This document shows positions 49,117 to 61,900 of a stretch of 64,000 nucleotides of DNA, in pieces; the first letter of the stretch is position 1, and each line of letters opens with the position of its first letter. The translations under genes and the position numbers were made by a program. The stretch spans positions 14,698,451 to 14,762,450 of the forward strand of contig OY783213.1 of assembly GCA_963678705.1 (NCBI GenBank). Direction: 5' to 3'. The stretch is from Panorpa germanica. Taxonomy: Eukaryota > Arthropoda > Insecta > Mecoptera > Panorpidae. The notes below the pieces were generated by a model, which was not told the origin of the DNA, did not search any database, and saw only the letters and a list, made by a program, of their open reading frames with translations.

Positions 49117-52100
49117 ATGATGGAGAATATACCGATGCAATATATAGACAGTGAAAGTAGTCCGAAAAATGAAAGTAATCTGGAGGATGGAACTACTGCA
49201 GAGAGTATTAGTAATGAGGAGGTTGATAATACACTGAAGAGTGAAAGTAATGCGGATGATGAAAATAAAACTGAAGGTGGTAGTAACTCAGATGGTGGAA
49301 ATAACGACTCCATTAACAGGCAAGTTATGTTATGCTATTTATTGTTGTTTTTAGAAAGGTTTTAATTTTATTAAAAATCTAAAATATTTCACAAGAATTA
49401 TCGTGATTCAGAACTTTCCAAATGTTCTTGTTTTGTCTCAACTTTAGCTCAACATAATCCCGCTAAATACAAAACATGAATGCTACCAGGGCCGCATTTA
49501 ATCATAGCCATCACAGGGTTACCTGGATAAGGGTAACTGAAGGACAACTGATAATTCGCGCGCGTGCTAAGAAAGTTAGGAAAAAGTCGTTTATGATAGA
49601 TTAGAGAATAGAGCCCGCTGGAGGCTAAATACGGCACTAAATGTTGCGTAATATACATACATTCCACTAACTAACTACAATGGGCTTGTGTCCTACGTCT
49701 TAATTTCTATAAAAGTATACTATATATTGATAAAGTGTTATATGTTAAGAGATATTAACAATTTAAAAAGTCATTTTGTTTCTTTAATTAAATTAAAGGG
49801 ATTCAACGTTGTAGAACATTCCAAGATATGTGACATTACGTCCACTATATTGCAATCTCTTTTATACAACAGAGCGTAAAAGAGATATATTCTGGACAGA
49901 ACTCTGACAAGTTAACAGGTTACCAACCTTATAGCTCATAAATCTCTGTTATATGTATTTATATATCAAAATATCAATTATTATTTACAACTATTTCGAG
50001 GAACAATAAAATTTCAATATTATGTCTACCGTAACAGGGTTAAATAAAATAAAAACTTATTATTCTTTGACTTGACTTGATTATTTCGACTACCAACAGC
50101 TACAAAACATTACCACAGCACTGACCTAATCAACAAATAACTGACCTATTCAATATATTTTCAAGGCATAAATATGGTCGACCATTTCTAGCGCTAAAAC
50201 TACAATCCAAATTTTTAATTGCTATATCATTTAGATATTTAATAAAATAGACACGTCAATACACATTTATTAACATCAATTTCAATCAAAAATTGAAAAA
50301 TCAACCACTAAAAAATGAGGACACAAGCCCATTGATATCTCTTCATTAATAAGAGGTTTTACACTTAATAAGAAATTGACTATAAAACTGTTATTTTTTA
50401 AACTTTGAACAATTATTTATTACTGAAGTTTTCAATTTCCGTTTATTCTTTAGAAGACAATCATGGTGGAGGCTGTCATCAACAATCGAAAGAGTTTTGG
50501 CGGGACTTCTAATTTGTACCACCATTATCATGTTTATCATAGGAGTGACGTGTTTCCTAAGTAAGAAGATGGAGATAGTTTAATTCATAATAGTTATTTT
50601 TGTTTTATGTATTTTGAAAAGTTTGGAAAAGTAGCAAAGAATGAACTTGTGATAAATTTTTTATCCGTAGGAAATCATGAAGCAGCTGTTGAAAAGAGAA
50701 CTTGTATGACACCAAGTTGTGTTCACACTGGTAAGTAAATAATTTTTAAATATTAATTCTCGTTTATTTTCTCTTGAAACATACGAACCTCTACTTTTGA
50801 TACCATTCTATATCTACTATGTTTGTGTTGTTATTTTAGCGTCAAGGGTTTTGGCGGATATGGATCCAACAGTTAAACCATGCGATAATTTCTACAAATT
50901 CGCTTGTGGAAATTTCATACGAGACCAAGAAATTCCTGATGGTAAATCAAATACAGACAAGTGGTCTGCAATCAGAGATAATGTTAGATCTCAAATTCGT
51001 ATTGTGCTAGAGGAGCCCACAAAACCGAAAGAGCAAAAACCATTCGTGTTAGTAAAGAATCTGTACAAAGCCTGCATGAACACGTGTAAGTAGGATTCTC
51101 TCACCTATATGATAGAAACTGTAAAAATAAAACTGGATTTATGTTTATTTTATAGCGTTGAACCAATCCCTTGAAATTCTACCGTTTTCTAAAACATTGG
51201 AGAGTTTTGGTGGATGGCCAGTTCTAAAAGGAGATAAGTGGGATGAAGAAGAATTTGATTGGAGGGAAATGACAAAAGATTTCAGGAAGAAAGGATTTAT
51301 ATTCAACCCGTTCATTAAGGTGTCAATTGAATCTGTAAAGACCGATCCATTTAAATATTCAATTCAAGTAAGATACTCTTTTAAAAGTAATTCATAAAAT
51401 GTTTCACTCATATAAATCAGATCTGTCCGATTACGATCATTGCTCGCAAGACTCAGGAATACAGGCCCAGATACGATTTCGATACATAGTTTGTTCAAGA
51501 CAAGTTGAATATTACATGAATCTTTGTTAATACAGACACACATTTCATGTGTGATTCACGTAATATTCATTTTTTCTTGAACAAACTATTTTTTCGAATT
51601 GGAATCATATTTCATCCTGTAAAACCCCCTTTACATTTAATTCTTTTTTTATTTTTGTCAATTTATTTATTAAAGCTAATCACTTTTATTTTAAATACAC
51701 TAGCACCTTAATTTGTTTAAAACGTTCAATATAAAATATTTATTTATTTATTAATGAATTTAGTTTTAAATCATTAGTAGCTTATCGCGCGCGAAGCTAC
51801 AGCGCATAGCTTCGTACGAAAGCTGTAGGGACAAATACGATACATACATTTCAAAAATATATAACTAACCCATTAAAAATAATTTTCTTATATTAAAAAA
51901 AAGATAATCGTTTGTAAAAATTTATTGAATGCTTTATTAAAATTAAATTGAATTGATTTTTAATGGATTAGATGACATTTGTTGCAATACCATCACCAAT
52001 AAATATTTAAAAATAAACTCACGGTCTGAACTCGGCTATTAATTATACAGCAAAAAGATGTCATCACAGCGCCAAAGTAGTCTTCCTCGAGACAGTCTTG

Positions 52101-55100
52101 TCGATAATCTATAAGAATCAAAAAATTATATTTCAATTGAAAAAAATCAAAATATAATATATCGAAATATTTAAAATTGATTGTTCACAATAATTTTAAA
52201 ATATTGCGTAAAAAAATTAAAATTCAAAAATATTGAACATATTTACAAGAAGCAATGGGCTTATATTCCATGTCTTAATTTCTATAAAACTGTAATATAT
52301 GTATATTGTTAAAGTTGGTTACTAGAACAACTACAATCATTTTGTTCCTTTAATTATTAATCCTATAATTAAAATTTCAAGACATGTGACATCACCTCCG
52401 CTAAATCGCTATCTCCTTCATACAACCGAGCGTAAAAGAGATAGCATACTTAACACACAATTCTTGTACATATAACAAATAACCCTATCCCTCAATAGTG
52501 CTACATGTTACGTCATAAATATGGCCTAAATATGTAGCGCTAAAACTACAATTAATATTTTTAATTGCTATATCTCCGTAAACATTTAGATATTTATTAA
52601 AATAAAAGGGCCAGTATATATTTATTAGTATCAGTTATAATCAACAATTAAAAGATGGACCATAATTAAAATGAGTACACAAGTCTATTGCTTTTGATTT
52701 TAAAAATATAATTATTTTTACGCGGCAAAATTAAATATTAAATTTGATGTATTATTTATACAGAGAATAACAGCATGTATGTGTTTTATTTGTTTTAAAT
52801 GTGTATGTACTCAAATCTTAGTGAACTAATACATTAAGGCGTATTTTTACATGATCTACCAGTGATACAATGAAATTAAAATCAACTTACGGTTTAGTGA
52901 GTACAGTGAGGATGTGCTCTATGCCTCCAGAAGGTCAATTATGACTGGATACAATGTAACCCTCCGTGGATCCTTTTCATATGTAAAGTCTAGAGCTCAC
53001 GAGTAACTGGATACGTCCATTGGAACTCCACGTGTTGGTATTTGTTTGAGGAACTATAAAATTAGGTAAAAAAGTCTATTTAGCAAAAAAAGCAATGACT
53101 ATATATGAAAATTATTTAATAACAAAAGTTTTCATTAGAAAAAAACAATACCTTTGTTATTCTAGGCGCTACAGAGGTCCGATCAGTTCAACATACACAT
53201 TACAACTAATTGAATTTAAACAAAAAATGCACATAATTCTTTAAAAAATTAATTTTCATGACCCCTCCCCCTAATCACCAGATGATTCAAAAGCAAGACG
53301 GTGATTGGTTGAACAAAATCTCAAACCAATCAGCGCTCTGCAAAATTTAAATGTACACAAGAACATTAAAAAAATAATTTTTAAAAGCAATAAATTATCT
53401 ATAAATAGAACAAACTGACAGGAGTTAAAATATTTTACAATTTAAAAGTTAAAATATTACATTTTAAGAGAATAAACGTACTCTAATTTCTCTAAATTGT
53501 TTTTAAATTGAATATGTTTTTAAATTTGCGTTGTTGTCAGATTTATAAAAAAAAATATGGTTTTTTAAAGTTTTTGATAATTATCATTCTGTTTAAAGTT
53601 CGGGATGTTGCCACATTTATTTTTTAATTATATATTTAACATTTTTTTTAATTACATATTAATCTAAGAATTTGAATTTATTTCTTTTATTTGATTATGG
53701 TGTCTTAACAATATTATGAGCTACAGCAATGATGCTTTACGCTTAGTCTGCTATGTTTTCGGGTTCGATCGTCGGACCACAGTTATATTTTCTGAGTTGG
53801 GTTGTCATTAACTTATATATAAATCTTGCGATTCTTCTTATGTTCCTTCTTGTCTCTTTTTCTCGTATGTATTCCAGTATCTCTCTCTCTCTCTCAATTC
53901 CTCTTGTATCTTTCATTGCGAAAACAAGAGCAGAGTAAAAATACACGAACTAGGAGGCAAAGATTGTTTGTTACACCAGGAAGTTAAAGACCAGTCTTTA
54001 CAAATTAACAAATATATTTTAAGAAAAGTTAAATTTCTTTGAAACTGCATGTATATTTTTTATAGTTCAAATTACGATAGTAAGGACCGTGGTCCTAAGA
54101 AGACCGTGAAGTATTAATAAAAAAAAAAAAATACGATAGTTCGGAGGTGACTTATACTTAAAAGAGGTTATAAGAGCGGTATAAATCTATAATACGATAA
54201 TGTATTTTATCTTATTCCTTTCTATATACATTATAGAAAAATTAGTGAGTCAGTGCTTTTTAGTTATATCGGCAGTTTATACCCCACAACTTGTTTTAAG
54301 TATGAGTTGCCGCAGATTTGTACATGTAGAACATGGCGAGGTAATATAAAAATAAAACCATGCATCAAGTTTAATATTATTCCAGCTGGATAGACTGAGT
54401 GACTCTGACTTTGGTTACATCCGTAAATATTTAATAAGGGGAATGGAACACCACATCGTAATTGCATATTATAATTACATGATAGATATTGCAGTACTTT
54501 TGGGAGCTCCAAGAGAAAGAGCAGAAGCGGAAATGAAAGACGCATTATTATTTGAAATGACCCTAGCTGATGTAAGTTTAACCACGAAAAAATATTTAAA
54601 AAAAAAACTGTTTTAAGCATTAGAATTTTTAGATATCCACAAAAACCAAACGCAATGTGCCTATACATTACAAAGTCGTTGATCTTCAACCCGAATACAT
54701 CGACGCTTTGTTACCACCAGGTCTTACGTATGAAGACGTTGCAGAGGTCAGAGGAGAAGAAAAACACAATCTCAGAGACATACAAGAACTTTTGTACAAT
54801 TCTCCGGAAAAGTTCGTATGAAAGTTAGAATAGATCTTTTTGTTTTAAGATGTATAGTACGAGTATGTATGTAATATGTTGTGAATCTTTATATTTATAG
54901 AGTTGTAGCTAATTATCTCATGTGGAAAATTACTTCTGACAACATTGAACTTCTAACGGAAGATTTTAGGAAAAGAGAACTTGAATATAAGGCGGTGGTT
55001 GATGGCATGAAACAAATAGAAAGACCACGCATGGAATACTGCACAGGATTAATTAAGGAACGGTATGTTGTTAAAATTAACGTTATTTCTAAAAATGCGG

Positions 55101-58100
55101 TATGTTCTTAAAATTATTAGGTAACTATTAGCCCACATATATGAGGATTCGACTCTGCATAGGAAATATTCCATATATATATACATACATATGAGTTATT
55201 AATAATACTTCAGTGAATAAATGAATAAATTTTATCTTCCAGGTTTAACAAAGTTTTGTACACATTATACGCCAGAAAATACTTTAACGCAGATGCGAGA
55301 AATAATGTTACTGATATGGTAAACAGAATTAAAGCTGAAGCTATAAAATTATTGAAAAACGTTGATTGGATGGATGAAAACACAAGAAAAGAAGCTTTGG
55401 AAATATCTGAGAATATGACTACTTACATTGGCTATCCCGATGAATTACTAGATATCAATCAATTGGAAGAATATTATAAAGATGTAGGTATTTCTTTCAA
55501 ATGCCACCAATTCTGTGTAACATATGTATTTGTTCCGAAACTTGTTAAGAAATATTAACCAAGATACGATATGCAAATTGCACAAAGGACAATTTTCGTG
55601 TTCTGTTTCCAATTCTTAATTTAGAGTAAAATCGACCAACATTAAATCGTGGACCAGTTTATAATACTTTGTTGTGATACAGGTAGAAATTGATGAAAAT
55701 AAGTTCAGGCAATCTCTTCTCAACATGAAGGCTTTCTTCGCAGACAAATATTATAACCATTTAAAAAATTCAGCTAAGAAAAAAAAAGAATGGAGGGTTC
55801 AAAAAGACTTTACAAACACCACAGCCTTTTATATGTCCTTTGATAACAGTATCAGTAAGTATATGTAATTAATAATTTATTATCAATATCTCGCCTAGTT
55901 ATACGATTTGTTTAGGATTAGGTTTCATTTGTTGTCTGGAGTTGTTCTTATTTTAAGTATGTCGAATTTTCCAAAATATCATATATGAAGAGAATGTTAG
56001 TGTGGAACCGGTCTCTAATAAAAAGAAAGATAACTCCAGATGACGTAATAAACGTGCTCGTCTTTAAACTCGTTGAAATTGCATACAAGTATACTCATAG
56101 ACTATATTGGGTTTTTCTTTTAACAAAAATATTACTGAAATTTCTAAACATATTTTGTAGAATTTTGGAGGTTATAATATAATATAGTTTTTCTTAATGT
56201 AATAATTTTAATTTAAAACATTGGAGGTTCTAAAAAAAACTAAGAAAACTTAAAAAATAAATTAAATTAAAAATGGTACAGTGAATGACGCGTACTGCCA
56301 TATGCTAAACAATTTAAATTAAATACAAAATACATATTAAATTAAAGCAGTGGGTGGGGGAATGATACTTTATTCTTTTTTGCACGATTTTCAGAACAAA
56401 ATGTAGTTTTTATAACTGTGGAACAAATCCCCAATATAACAAACCATAAGCGGCATGTATTCTTTTACGGGGATTTTGTTTAGACGTATTTATCGTGTAA
56501 ATCGAGGTTTAGGTACGAGTATATTAAAATATAACCTAAAAATATATTTTAAAAAATATTTACGAATATCTGCCATAGATTTTCTCATCGGAATCCTTCA
56601 GGGTGTGTTCTTCTCCGCTGATCATCCTCAGTACATGAACTACGGTGCAATTGGTTATATAATTGGTCATGAAATTACTCATGCTTTAAATAATCAAAAC
56701 AAGTCGCTTGATCTGGGTGATTCTAGCGTTGCTATTACCTATTGGGCTTCAGCAACCAGAGAAGCCTATTCAAAGAGGGCCCAGTGTATTAACGAACAAT
56801 ACGGGAATTATACAATGGAGGAAGTAAACTTAAAGGTAAGTATCAGTAAAGAAAATTTCTCAGATGTATTAAACATCAGTCGTAGCTTAACAAAAAACGT
56901 AAATAATGAACGAAATATTTGTAAATTTAACTCAATTGGCTTGTGTCCTCATTTTTTAGTGGTTGATTTTTCAATTGTTGATTGAAATTGACATTAATAT
57001 ATGTGTATTGGCGTGTCTATTTTATTAAATATCTAAATATTGACGGAGATATATTAATTAAAAATTTTAATTGTAGTTTTAGCGCTAGAGATGGTCAGCC
57101 ATTTGTATGACGTGAAATGCATTTTATACGTCAGTTATTTGTTGAGTAGGTCAGTGCTATGGTAATGTTATGTAGCTGTTGGTAGTCGAAATAATCAAGT
57201 CAAGTCAAAGAATAATAAGTTTTTATTTTATTTAACCCTGTTACAGCAGGCATAATATTGAAATTTTACTGTTCCTCGAAATAGCTGTAAATAATATTAA
57301 TATATTAATATATAAATACATATAACAGAGATTTATGAGCTGTAAGAATGGTAACCTGTAAACTTGTCAAGAGTTCCGTCAAGAATATCTCTTTTACGCT
57401 CTGTTGTATAAAAGAGATAGCAACTAGCGCTTGTGAGGTCACATGGAATGTTGTACAACCCTTTATTAATTAAAGAGACAAAATGACTTTTTTAATTGTT
57501 AATATCTCTTGAAATATAAGGAGTTATTAAAAAATAATTGGACATTTGAGGTTCTAGCAACCCACTTTATCAATACATAGAACAATTTTATAGAAATTAA
57601 GACATAGGACACGAGCCAATTGTCACTGTAGAAGAGAGACGGTAATAGTTGGTGGGGTAGAGTGCTTGTATCATGGGATCGCAAAGGATTCTATAAAATT
57701 ACATATAGTATTCAAAGAAGCATTTATTAACGTTTTCATGTTCATAATATAGATTAAAGTCAACAACACACAAGAGGAGAACGTCGCCGATAATGGCGCA
57801 GTTAAAGAGGCATACTTAGCTTACGCAAAGTGGGTTGAAGATAATGGCGAAGAACCACAACTTCCTGGTTTAGATTACACTTCCAGACAAATGTTTTGGT
57901 TGTCCGCTGCTAGTATATGGTGCTCTAAATATACGCCAGGTTTTTATGTGACTTAGTATGAATTCTAAAAGTAATCGAAATATCTGACGTGTAGATTATA
58001 TTTACAGAAGCGATGAAGAAATACATCGAAGAGAATGAACATTCTCCAAAAAAGTTTCGAGTTCTAGGGCCACTCAGTAACAGCGAAGATTTTGCTAAAG

Positions 58101-58159
58101 ATTTCCATTGTCCTCCAGGATCTCCAATGAATCCTCAACATAAATGTAAAGTTTGGTAG
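49117..58159 (+). CDS. Neprilysin-like M13 metallopeptidase, copy 9
   Basis: Thirteen exons: 49117-49319, 50454-50560, 50671-50730, 50840-51085, 51156-51367, 54386-54571, 54633-54811, 54901-55062, 55243-55483, 55683-55854, 56579-56835, 57753-57939 and 58008-58159 (787 residues, ends CKVW). The start has two adjacent ATG codons. The tail is about 67 residues, acidic, with repeated Ser-Asn and Glu-Ser units; intron 1 has a GC donor. Exon 7 is 179 nt against 203-218 elsewhere and lacks the block that reads like YPIVNW in other copies. HEITH (56668-56682), EENVADNG and HSPKKFR are kept; NAYY reads TAFY. Intron 5 is 3018 bp, the largest in the array, so joining exons 5 and 6 across it is the least certain link, but phases agree and no second exon set lies between them. 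Confidence 0.86.
49678..50334. mobile_element. TIR element family 1, copy a (intron 1 of copy 9)
   Basis: Ends are perfect inverted repeats over 17 bases: CAATGGGCTTGTGTCCT at the left and its complement at the right. It is 657 bp with no coding capacity, so it is a non-autonomous DNA element. An inner motif GGTCGACCAT..TAGCGCTA is shared with the other copies. Confidence 0.75.
51485..51590. repeat. Long imperfect palindrome, intron 5 of copy 9
   Basis: CATAGTTTGTTCAAGACAAG..ATTACATGAATC at 51485-51522 pairs with GATTCACGTAATATTC..TTGAACAAACTAT at 51553-51590, leaving a loop of about 30 bases. It could be a snap-back element or fold as a hairpin RNA. Confidence 0.6.
52253..52690. mobile_element. 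TIR element family 1, copy c (intron 5 of copy 9)
   Basis: A shorter relative of copy a: it starts CAATGGGCTTATATTCCATG, ends ACACAAGTCTATTG, and keeps the inner TAGCGCTAAAACTACAAT word. Confidence 0.65.
53700..53945 (-). mobile_element. Decayed family A fragment, intron 5 of copy 9
   Basis: Minus-strand pieces resemble the [20 protein letters not shown] stretch of family A, with a short (CT)n expansion at about 53879-53898. Confidence 0.45.
54139..54314. mobile_element. TIR element family 2, decayed copy (intron 5 of copy 9)
   Basis: Follows 18511-18702 along its length (AAAAGAGGTTATAAGAGCGG, CAACTTGTTTTAAGTATGAG) but its last bases are missing, joined to intron sequence shared with copy 8. 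Confidence 0.55.
56933..57622. mobile_element. TIR element family 1, copy b (intron 11 of copy 9)
   Basis: About 690 bp in the opposite orientation to copy a. It begins CAATTGGCTTGTGTCCTC and ends AGGACACGAGCCAATTG. The segment at 56959-56984 is the complement of 50292-50317. Confidence 0.75.
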
Positions 58160-58233
58160 ATGAAGAATGTAATTTAATAATATAATTGTGTTTTTTAATT
58201 ATTTATTTATTTATATGTTTTAATTTACTTTTT

Positions 58234-58239
58234 AATAAA
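58234..58239 (+). other. Polyadenylation signal, copy 9
   Basis: AATAAA 75 bases after the stop in the shared 3' context. Confidence 0.55.
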
Positions 58240-58674
58240 TTTCATTTTCTTTATGAATCGGTTGTTGAATTATTTACATTCATCATTTTGGAATATGATG
58301 TCGGTTAAGTCGTCTAAAGTAATTTGCCTAAGTACCGAAACTACATATTTGTTTTGCTAATTTTGTCAAATAATCAGACACGAATAAAAATAAGCGAACG
58401 AGGTCTTTTCATGCGTCCTTCAGTTGTGATGTTGTTCGATTAAGGCAGAAAAGAAATGCTAATAATAAAATAGTATCATTGATATTTGACTATAATTGTA
58501 TTTTGTAAAATTACTAGAATGATGCATCTAATCAAAATTGCAAACAAAACAATTCATTCACGCTATGCACGGGCACAAATAAGGTTGGAAAGAAGATCGA
58601 ACTAGAAGACACAGCAGTCTGTTGTGAGGCATAAATCTTTGGCCACTGTATCTGTTGGCTATTTAAATCCGAAA

Positions 58675-58973
58675 TACTGAATATTTACTAATTATTATTT
58701 ATAGAAAAATATCAATAGATTGATGTAAGTAGTTTCTAGTACAATGTCGTAGAATTGAAATCTGTTGAAAATTAAAAGAATACGCAAAACAAAAGGAATT
58801 AATAAACAATGACGTTTACATAGAAAATAAACCTAATAGAATTGCTAACAAAATTATTTGAAATCAATGCTAAGAGATTGTTTTTAAGGTAAAATCGTAA
58901 GAGAATTAAAATTAGAATTTTACTTTTCTTGAGATATATAGTTTTATTTGTTATTTGTGTCTGTGTGGTAAAC
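58675..58973 (+). promoter_or_regulatory. Shared 5' flanking block, copy 10
   Basis: The shared block with a deletion in its centre: GTAGAATTGAAATCTGTTG and AACAATGACGTTTACATAG are present, but the pre-ATG segment is shortened. The stretch 58240-58674 shows no gene. Confidence 0.38.
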
Positions 58974-61900
58974 ATGCCGATGAGTGAAACGGGAGCTGGA
59001 AGTAGCCAGCAGGATGCAAAAAATGTGAAGGATAGAAGAAGTACGGATGGTGAAAGGATTCGAGAGGGCTCAGTAAATAAGTAAGTGATTTTACTCAAGT
59101 TTTTCTTGTTTTTATGTTTCCTTAATAATCTGTAGCATATATGTGTTACTGCTAGCACTTTCAAGGAGTTTGCTTCGAAAATCAACTCGATTTTCGATAA
59201 TTGATTCAACTTTAATTACTCAAAATTGCTATTTCCTATTATTTTTTAGAAGACCATCATGGTGGATGCTCAGATTAACAAGGGTCCTATTTCTGATGGT
59301 GCTTATAGCTTGTACCATCATTATCATTATGGTGATAGCTGTGACATGCCATCTAAGTAAGAAAATATTTATTATAATATAATGAATTTACTTCTTAGTC
59401 TTTCTAATTAAAGATATTAAATTATAATTTAGATGATAGATCAACGTCTTTGATTTCAATTTCTAGACAGCTTTATATTTTTTGGGTTAAGTTGTTCCAT
59501 TAATTTATGGCAAATGTTTTTCTATTTATGTATTTTAAAAAAGTATCACCTGATGGATTTTGTGAAATAAGTAAGAACTTGTGACAAATCTATTATCATA
59601 TTTAACCGTAGGAATGCCTCAAGCAGCTGATGAAAGAAGTACCTGCATGACACCTGGTTGTATTCACAGTGGTAAATAAATGTCTTTTAAATGTTAATTT
59701 AGTGGTTGAGTTAAAGTTAAATGAAGTTAAAGTGTAGAAATGTAATTTGCTGGATTATTCCTTGTTTTATTTTCTCTTAAAACATACGTACTCCTATTTC
59801 TTTGAAATAACATAATTATTGATAGAAAATTAGTTCCATTAAGTGACACACACGTGGATAACACATAGTGCCAGTAGATAATAGAATTAGATTACTCTTA
59901 TTTAGACTATTCAACTGGACCATTATGTTTGTATTTTTATTTTAGCTTCGAAAGTTTTAAAGAACATGGATTCAGAAGTTGATCCATGTGATAATTTCTA
60001 CAGATTTGCTTGTGGAAATTTCGAAAGTAACAAAAACATTCCAAAATCGGGTATAAATGAATTTTTTATGATGAAGGATAAAGTTAGACCTCAAATGCGT
60101 GCTATAATTGAAGAGCCCATAGAACCAGAGGAGCCAAAACCTTTCGTGTTAGTAAAGAATCTGTACAAAGCCTGCATGAACACGTGTAAGTAAAATGCTT
60201 CCACCTTTCGGATAGAAATTTTTAAAAGAAAACTGGATTTTTGTTTATTTCGTAGCGTTAATCGAGTCCCGTGGAGTTCAACCGTTTTTACAAATATTGG
60301 ACAGTTTTGGGGGATGGCCAGTTTTAATAGGAAACAATTGGGATGAATCAGCATTTAGTTGGAAGACAACTGTAATAGAGTTTAAGAAAAAAGGATTTAA
60401 TTTTAACCAGTTCTTTTTGGTGTTCACTGCTTTTAAAACCTTCCCCAAACGTACAATTAATGTAAGCTTCAAATTTTATTTAAAATTTCTACATTAATTA
60501 TTATTATGAAATCTCATGATAATTTTAAAGTATTTTTATCGAAATTCATTAGTAAGTGCTTTTTGTAAACGTAATACATGCTAATGCATATATGGGGGAT
60601 ATGGTCAAGATAGCATCAAAATAAAATCAAACTTAAATTTCAGTTAATGGGATTCCTCTTGAATTCCCGTGATTCTTTAATACAAGGAATGAAGGACCAA
60701 AGTGTGACTGCATATTACGATTACATGGTAGATATTGCAATACTTTTGGGTGCCCCAAAAGAAAGAGCTGTTGCGGAAATGAAAGAAACATTATTATTTG
60801 AAATAAGCCTAGCTAATGTAAGTTTCATGAATATTAAAAAAAGGAAAATGAACCTTGTTTAGGTATTAAATTTTTTAGATTACCGCTCCAAATGAAGAAC
60901 GGCTTTTTAGTACCCAACTTCCTTACACAATCGCTGAACTCCAAAACGAGTATCCTATCGTAGACTGGGTGGAATACATCAACGCTTTGTTACCACCAGG
61001 TCTTACGGTTGATGATGATGAAGTGGTCAGTGTAGAAGAAAACATTAATTTAAAACAACTCGAAGAACTTTTAGGAAAAACTCAGAAAAGGTTCGTATGG
61101 AAGATAGAAAAGTTTATTTGGTTTTTAGATGTAAATGTAACAAATGCGTACTATCTGTTGTGAATCTTTTTATAGAGTTGTAGCTAATTATCTCATGTGG
61201 AAAATTACTTCTGATAACATTGAACTTCTAACGGAAGATTTTAGGAAAAGAGAAGCTGAATACAAAACGGTGGTATATGGCTTTAAACTAAGAGAAATAC
61301 CAAGATTGGAATACTGCACAGGATTAATTAAAAATCAGTATGTCTTTAAAGTTAATGTTATTTCTAAAGAAGCGTGAAGGTTGGCTCAATTTCTATATTT
61401 TGCTAGCAGTTATATTGCCATTAAACCTACCAATAAAGTAAATAGTAGTCAGTAATAGAGCTCAGCATCGAATATTTCGGATATTTGAGTTAATATTAAT
61501 TCATCAGTAAATAAATGGATAGATATTCTCTTCTAGGCTTGTTTATGCATTGCATTCATTATATGCCACAAAATACTATAAAGCAGATGCGGAACTGATT
61601 GTTGAAGAAATGTTAAACAGAATTAAAGATGAATTTACAAAAATATTGAAAAACGTTGATTGGATGAAAGCAGACACAAGAAAACTTGCGTTGGGAAAGC
61701 TTAGCGCTCTTCAATGGGACATTGGCTATCCCGATGAATTACAGGATGTCAATAAATTGGAAGAATATTATAAAGATGTAAGTGTTTCAAACGTAATAGT
61801 CGTTTGCCATTCAGTGTCTTTCGGTTCAATTACAAAACCATATTTATTTATTTTTGAACTTTGTTATAAATGAATAGCAAAGATACGTCGCATATTGAAG

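Larger units (their letters stand above)
51368..54385 (+). other. Large intron 5 of copy 9
   Basis: This 3018-bp intron holds the palindrome, TIR element copies, a decayed family A fragment and otherwise AT-rich sequence. I saw no exon-like M13 sequence inside, so no hidden extra copy. Confidence 0.6.

Noticed and set aside
53755..53780. GGGTTCGATC word resembling a tRNA B box
   Set aside because: No A box at a proper distance and no cloverleaf could be drawn.
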